The notes under the pieces: generated by a model
The model's database searches: none
Told to the model about the DNA's origin: nothing
What the model saw: the letters and a program-made list of their open reading frames with translations, nothing else
From: Deltaproteobacteria bacterium
GTDB taxonomy: Bacteria > Desulfobacterota > DSM-4660 > Desulfatiglandales > HGW-15
Length of the DNA stretch: 16,477 nucleotides
Direction of reading: 5' to 3'
Assembly (NCBI GenBank): GCA_016929815.1
Contig: JAFGIC010000052.1
Location: 1-16,477, forward strand
Part shown: piece by piece, positions 13,596 to 16,477 of the stretch
How the letters are laid out: each line of letters starts with the position of its first letter
Position numbering within the stretch: the first letter of the stretch is position 1
Position numbers and translations under genes: made by a program

Positions 13596-15290
13596 TTATT
13601 CATAGGCCTCAATCGCCTTTACGCCCAGTCTCAATGATTTATAAACCGTGAAGCAGATTAGTAGAAAGACGGATAAAAATGCAAGAACAATCCAGGTCCA
13701 TTGGAATGTCGTAATATTTAACCTCCGCATCTCTGCCATAAAAAAGATCCTGACAGGCCCGACCTCAAGAAGAATTATAACAGCCATGAACATGACGCTT
13801 GATATCATATACATCAATCCCCCGAACCCTGTCGAGACCTGCGAGATATTCTCATATTTAAACCTTGGATAAGTTGCCCCGAAACCTACAGCCATAGCGA
13901 TTATCCCGAAGACGGCAAAAAACATGGTCGTTGCAGAAAGTATCATCATAAAGAGGGAGACATGAAGAAAATTATTCGTAAGGACTATCAGGGTCTCTCC
14001 CAGGATAAGCATAGGTATGACCGACAAAAGATATTTTCCCCAAAGAAATCGTTTCATGGTAAGGGGCGATGATCTGACCAACCAGAATGCCCCGCCCTCA
14101 GAGCTTATGGACGGGTAGATAAAACGGACCGAGACGGCGGACAGTACAAAACCTGCAAGACCCATGTTAAGAAAGGCAAGTATGTTCTGAAGAAATTCCA
14201 GCCTTATGGGGCTATTTTCAAGGGGAAGAACACTGAAATTATAGACATAAACTATAACAAGCGCCCCCAGGAGAAGCAATTGAGTCCATTGCGAGTTATC
14301 CCTGAAAAAGACCCTTATATCCTTTTCGATCATTGATGCAATGTCATTGGCCAGGGGTGTTTTAATCATATTTATGAATCCATCCAGTATAAAGCTGCCT
14401 GCCCTCCTGCTCTTTGCCTCCTGGGCCTTTGAAAAGCCCTTCAGGTAAATCCGTCCTGCCGTCCAGGTGTTTATGAAGAAAACAGTAAAAGCAGTGCTCC
14501 ATAAAAGAATTATTTCAAAAAATCGGGCTTTTGCTCCCCCTTCATTCAACTGCCCCCACAGGATCTCCGTCGCCCAGTGGGTTGGTATATAAGGCGAGTC
14601 GGTGGTCTTCAGTGCGCTCATATACTGCATGGCCGTAAAAAAGGCATCCGGGTCCACAAGCCTTTCCGGTCTCAGAAACCTTAACAGGATATAGATTGCG
14701 ATGACCGCAAATACGGTCAGCAGCATAAGGATATCCCTTGTCCTGTGGGCCGGGAATATCTTCACCATTATCATGGTAAATAAGATCCCTGTCCCGGAGG
14801 CGATAAATGCCAGTGCAAGTCCCGTATGCGCAATACTGAAATAAAATGCAGGACCGGGCCTGTAAACCCAGGCGTATGCGATCATGACAGGGAGACCGAA
14901 GAGCGCCGCCATCCATGAACTGTCTATGACAGTGAATATACACCTGCTTAAAAAGACCTCCTCCAGAGACGACGGGGAGGAATGACATAATTCAAGGTCG
15001 GCAGACAGATACAGGTTTGATAGCGCGGTTAAGATATTGCTGAAGATAAGAAGTGAAAAAAAGGTCAGTAGAACCATGGAAAGAAGATGATGCGCCAGGA
15101 GATCGCCTATAACCTCCACAGACTGAAAGTAAACAAGCATCCTCGCGGAAAGCACGAAAAGTATCGCCCAAAATGCAATTGCAATGACACCTATTACAAT
15201 AACCTTCTTTTTTACTCCCGATCCCGCTCTAAATATTGAATTTTTAAGACCCAGCGCCCTGGGGCTAAGAAGAAGAAAGAGGTCTTTCAT
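13596..15290 (-). CDS. ABC-2 type transporter permease, about 12 membrane segments
   Basis: This 564-aa, very hydrophobic protein has about twelve predicted membrane segments in two halves, split by a soluble loop (about 290-345). The loop contains SRRAGSFILDGFINMIKTPLANDIASMIEKDIRVFFRDNSQ, given here only as a location marker in pieces: SRRAGSFILDGF, then IEKDIRVFFRDNSQ. The stretch EGGAFWLVRSSPLTMKRFLWGKYL in the second half (start EGGAFWLVRSSP, end KRFLWGKYL) is typical of putative ABC exporter permeases with this topology. The substrate is unknown. The ATG at 15290 overlaps the ATPase gene by 26 nt, which ties the two together as one transporter. There is no frameshift. Confidence 0.82.
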   Translation of the reverse strand: MKDLFLLLSPRALGLKNSIFRAGSGVKKKVIVIGVIAIAFWAILFVLSARMLVYFQSVEVIGDLLAHHLLSMVLLTFFSLLIFSNILTALSNLYLSADLELCHSSPSSLEEVFLSRCIFTVIDSSWMAALFGLPVMIAYAWVYRPGPAFYFSIAHTGLALAFIASGTGILFTMIMVKIFPAHRTRDILMLLTVFAVIAIYILLRFLRPERLVDPDAFFTAMQYMSALKTTDSPYIPTHWATEILWGQLNEGGAKARFFEIILLWSTAFTVFFINTWTAGRIYLKGFSKAQEAKSRRAGSFILDGFINMIKTPLANDIASMIEKDIRVFFRDNSQWTQLLLLGALVIVYVYNFSVLPLENSPIRLEFLQNILAFLNMGLAGFVLSAVSVRFIYPSISSEGGAFWLVRSSPLTMKRFLWGKYLLSVIPMLILGETLIVLTNNFLHVSLFMMILSATTMFFAVFGIIAMAVGFGATYPRFKYENISQVSTGFGGLMYMISSVMFMAVIILLEVGPVRIFFMAEMRRLNITTFQWTWIVLAFLSVFLLICFTVYKSLRLGVKAIEAYE

Positions 15291-16029
15291 GGCCTGTCCC
15301 TTTCTCTCCCGTCAATTTAAGAAATGCATTTTCAAGATTTCCCTCCACGCCCGCATCCTGCCTTAACTCATCCACTGTCCCTTGAGCTATAACCTTCCCT
15401 GCCTTTATGATGGCTATCTCGTGGCAGACCTCCTGGGCCGTCTCAAGGGAATGGGTGGACATGAATATTGTTCGGCCTTTAGCTGCCTGCTCCCTGAAGA
15501 TATTTTTTACCAGCCGTGCACCCTTTGGATCAAGACCCACCATGGGCTCATCAACGATAAGGACCTTGGGATCATGAACCAGCGCACCGCACATCACCAG
15601 TCTCTGCTTCATGCCGTGTGAATAACCTTCAATGAGTTCATCCTTCCAATGAACAAGCTCGAAGATCTCCAGTAGCCCGATCAGCCTTGCATTTGTCGAT
15701 AATGAATTATTAAGGCCATAGAGCCCGGTTAAAAAACGCAGGAACTCCATGCCTGTCAATTTCTCATATAGAAAGGGGCGGTCCGGAATAAAACCGCTGC
15801 ATCCTTTAACTTTGGATGGTTCTTTTTCCAGATCCATGCCGTCAATAAATATCTTGCCCCTCGTCGGTCTGAGTATGCCTGCCATCATCCTTATTGTTGT
15901 TGTCTTGCCGGCGCCGTTCGGTCCCAGAAAACCGAAAATAATCCCTTCCCTGACCGAAATATTCAGGTCATCAACAGCTCTAAGCCCCTTATAGAGTTTT
16001 GTCAGGTTCACCAGTTTAATGATATCCAA
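15265..16029 (-). CDS. ABC transporter ATP-binding protein
   Basis: This 254-aa nucleotide-binding subunit has Walker A GPNGAGKTT (from residue 36), signature YSHGMKQR (136-143), Walker B VLIVDEP (156-162), D-loop GLDP and H-loop STH (His193). It most resembles ATPases of ABC-2 exporters and should energise the permease encoded directly downstream. I chose the TTG at 16029, which has TTGAGGT 8 nt upstream. An in-frame TTG at 16044 would add five residues but lacks a spaced ribosome site. It overlaps the end of the transglutaminase-like gene by 14 nt and the permease start by 26 nt, so the three are co-transcribed. Confidence 0.93.
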   Translation of the reverse strand: MDIIKLVNLTKLYKGLRAVDDLNISVREGIIFGFLGPNGAGKTTTIRMMAGILRPTRGKIFIDGMDLEKEPSKVKGCSGFIPDRPFLYEKLTGMEFLRFLTGLYGLNNSLSTNARLIGLLEIFELVHWKDELIEGYSHGMKQRLVMCGALVHDPKVLIVDEPMVGLDPKGARLVKNIFREQAAKGRTIFMSTHSLETAQEVCHEIAIIKAGKVIAQGTVDELRQDAGVEGNLENAFLKLTGEKGTGHERPLSSS

Positions 16030-16477
16030 ATTCAAGGACCTCAATCTTAAGTTTGCCCATAATAGCCATTATTTCAACCTGTTTATCAAGGTTTCCGTAC
16101 ATAAGGCATATGTGACTGACATCGGCGGGCATCTGGTTCAAGGTCGGGTCCATGGATATCCACCCGCCCAGGTATGCCTCTGTCCAGGCATGGTAATAAA
16201 ATCTCCCGCGATTATAAACAAGTCCAACGGCCAGTCTTGCCGGTATCCCGGATGCCCTCAGCAGTGCCGTTAAAAGCGTGGCATGCTCATTACAGTCGCC
16301 TGCCTTTGTTTCAAGCACTTCAAGGGCGCTGGGTATGCTGACAACCGGCCTCTTTTCAATATTTTCATACACCCATTTTAACAGCTTTCTGGTCTTCAAA
16401 ACAGGCGATTTTTCATCTCCGGCTATGGATTCAGCCTTTGCAATGATCTTATCGGCATCGCTCTCTATATTGAATTC
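16016..16477 (-). CDS. Transglutaminase-like (Cys-His-Asp) domain protein, 5' end outside window
   Basis: The frame is open from the right edge, so 153 C-terminal residues are visible and the N-terminus is missing. It has the transglutaminase/protease core: AGDCNEHATLLTALLRASGIPARLAVGL with the catalytic Cys in GDCNEHA, RFYYHAWTEAYL with the catalytic His, and GWISMDPTLNQ with the Asp. Bacterial proteins of this kind often have an N-terminal signal or membrane part and act as cysteine peptidases or peptide-modifying enzymes; which applies here is unknown. A TTG at 16399 could be a start but lies in the middle of an unbroken frame and would cut short the fold. The gene precedes, and overlaps by 14 nt, an ABC exporter ATPase. 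Confidence 0.85.
   Translation of the reverse strand, partial: EFNIESDADKIIAKAESIAGDEKSPVLKTRKLLKWVYENIEKRPVVSIPSALEVLETKAGDCNEHATLLTALLRASGIPARLAVGLVYNRGRFYYHAWTEAYLGGWISMDPTLNQMPADVSHICLMYGNLDKQVEIMAIMGKLKIEVLEFGYH

Noticed and set aside
3..16477. GAATTC at both ends, suggesting an EcoRI clone insert
   Set aside because: Several GAATTC sites occur inside the window (for example near 720, 1474 and 2073), so the ends look coincidental or at most a partial digest.

Overview
The window carries a type III-A (Csm) CRISPR-Cas locus next to ordinary chromosomal genes. Every gene I can support lies on the minus strand, so transcription runs from high to low coordinates. The host looks Gram-negative: it has a MotA/MotB-type stator whose MotB ends in an OmpA-like peptidoglycan-binding domain. 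TTG and GTG starts are frequent and Shine-Dalgarno sites are strong. A Nitrospirota or deltaproteobacterial lineage would fit, but this is a weak inference because no marker gene is present. Both ends cut through genes: csm5 on the left and a transglutaminase-like gene on the right.

Layout in the direction of transcription. (1) 16477-12513: a transglutaminase-like protein, an ABC ATPase, a polytopic ABC-2 type permease and a PHP-family metal-dependent phosphoesterase. The first three overlap and are probably one operon. (2) 12416-11643: a Phd/YefM-type antitoxin and PIN-family toxin pair, with a near-consensus promoter overlapped by a 12-bp perfect inverted repeat. (3) 11642-11230: a gene-free stretch with structured repeats. 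(4) 11229-9450: motB-motA and a good intrinsic terminator. (5) 9267-7117: cas6 and a CARF protein of the NE0113 (TIGR02584, 'ring nuclease Csm6') family, with a 4-nt overlap. (6) 7006-5557: an ORF6N-domain gene, a GC-rich repeat cluster, and an unrecognised 225-aa protein with a CxH...CxxC zinc-like site. (7) 5549-1: csm1(cas10)-csm2-csm3-csm4-csm5, tightly packed and visibly more AT-rich than the genes to the right.

How it works together. Cas6 should cut pre-crRNA. Csm1-5 should form the effector complex. Csm3 keeps the catalytic Asp for target RNA cleavage. Cas10 keeps both the HD nuclease site and the GGDD cyclase site, so the complex should make cyclic oligoadenylate (cOA). The only CARF protein in view lacks a C-terminal HEPN RNase motif, so it is more likely a cOA-degrading or regulatory protein than the toxic effector. 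The real effector lies outside the window or is unrecognised. No cas1, cas2 or CRISPR array is visible.

The most interesting non-coding signals are a shared motif (GCAACRTTGCAGT, then GTTTTA) 66-80 nt upstream of both csm1 and cas6, and a 31-nt palindrome with perfect 15-bp arms inside the ORF6N coding sequence.
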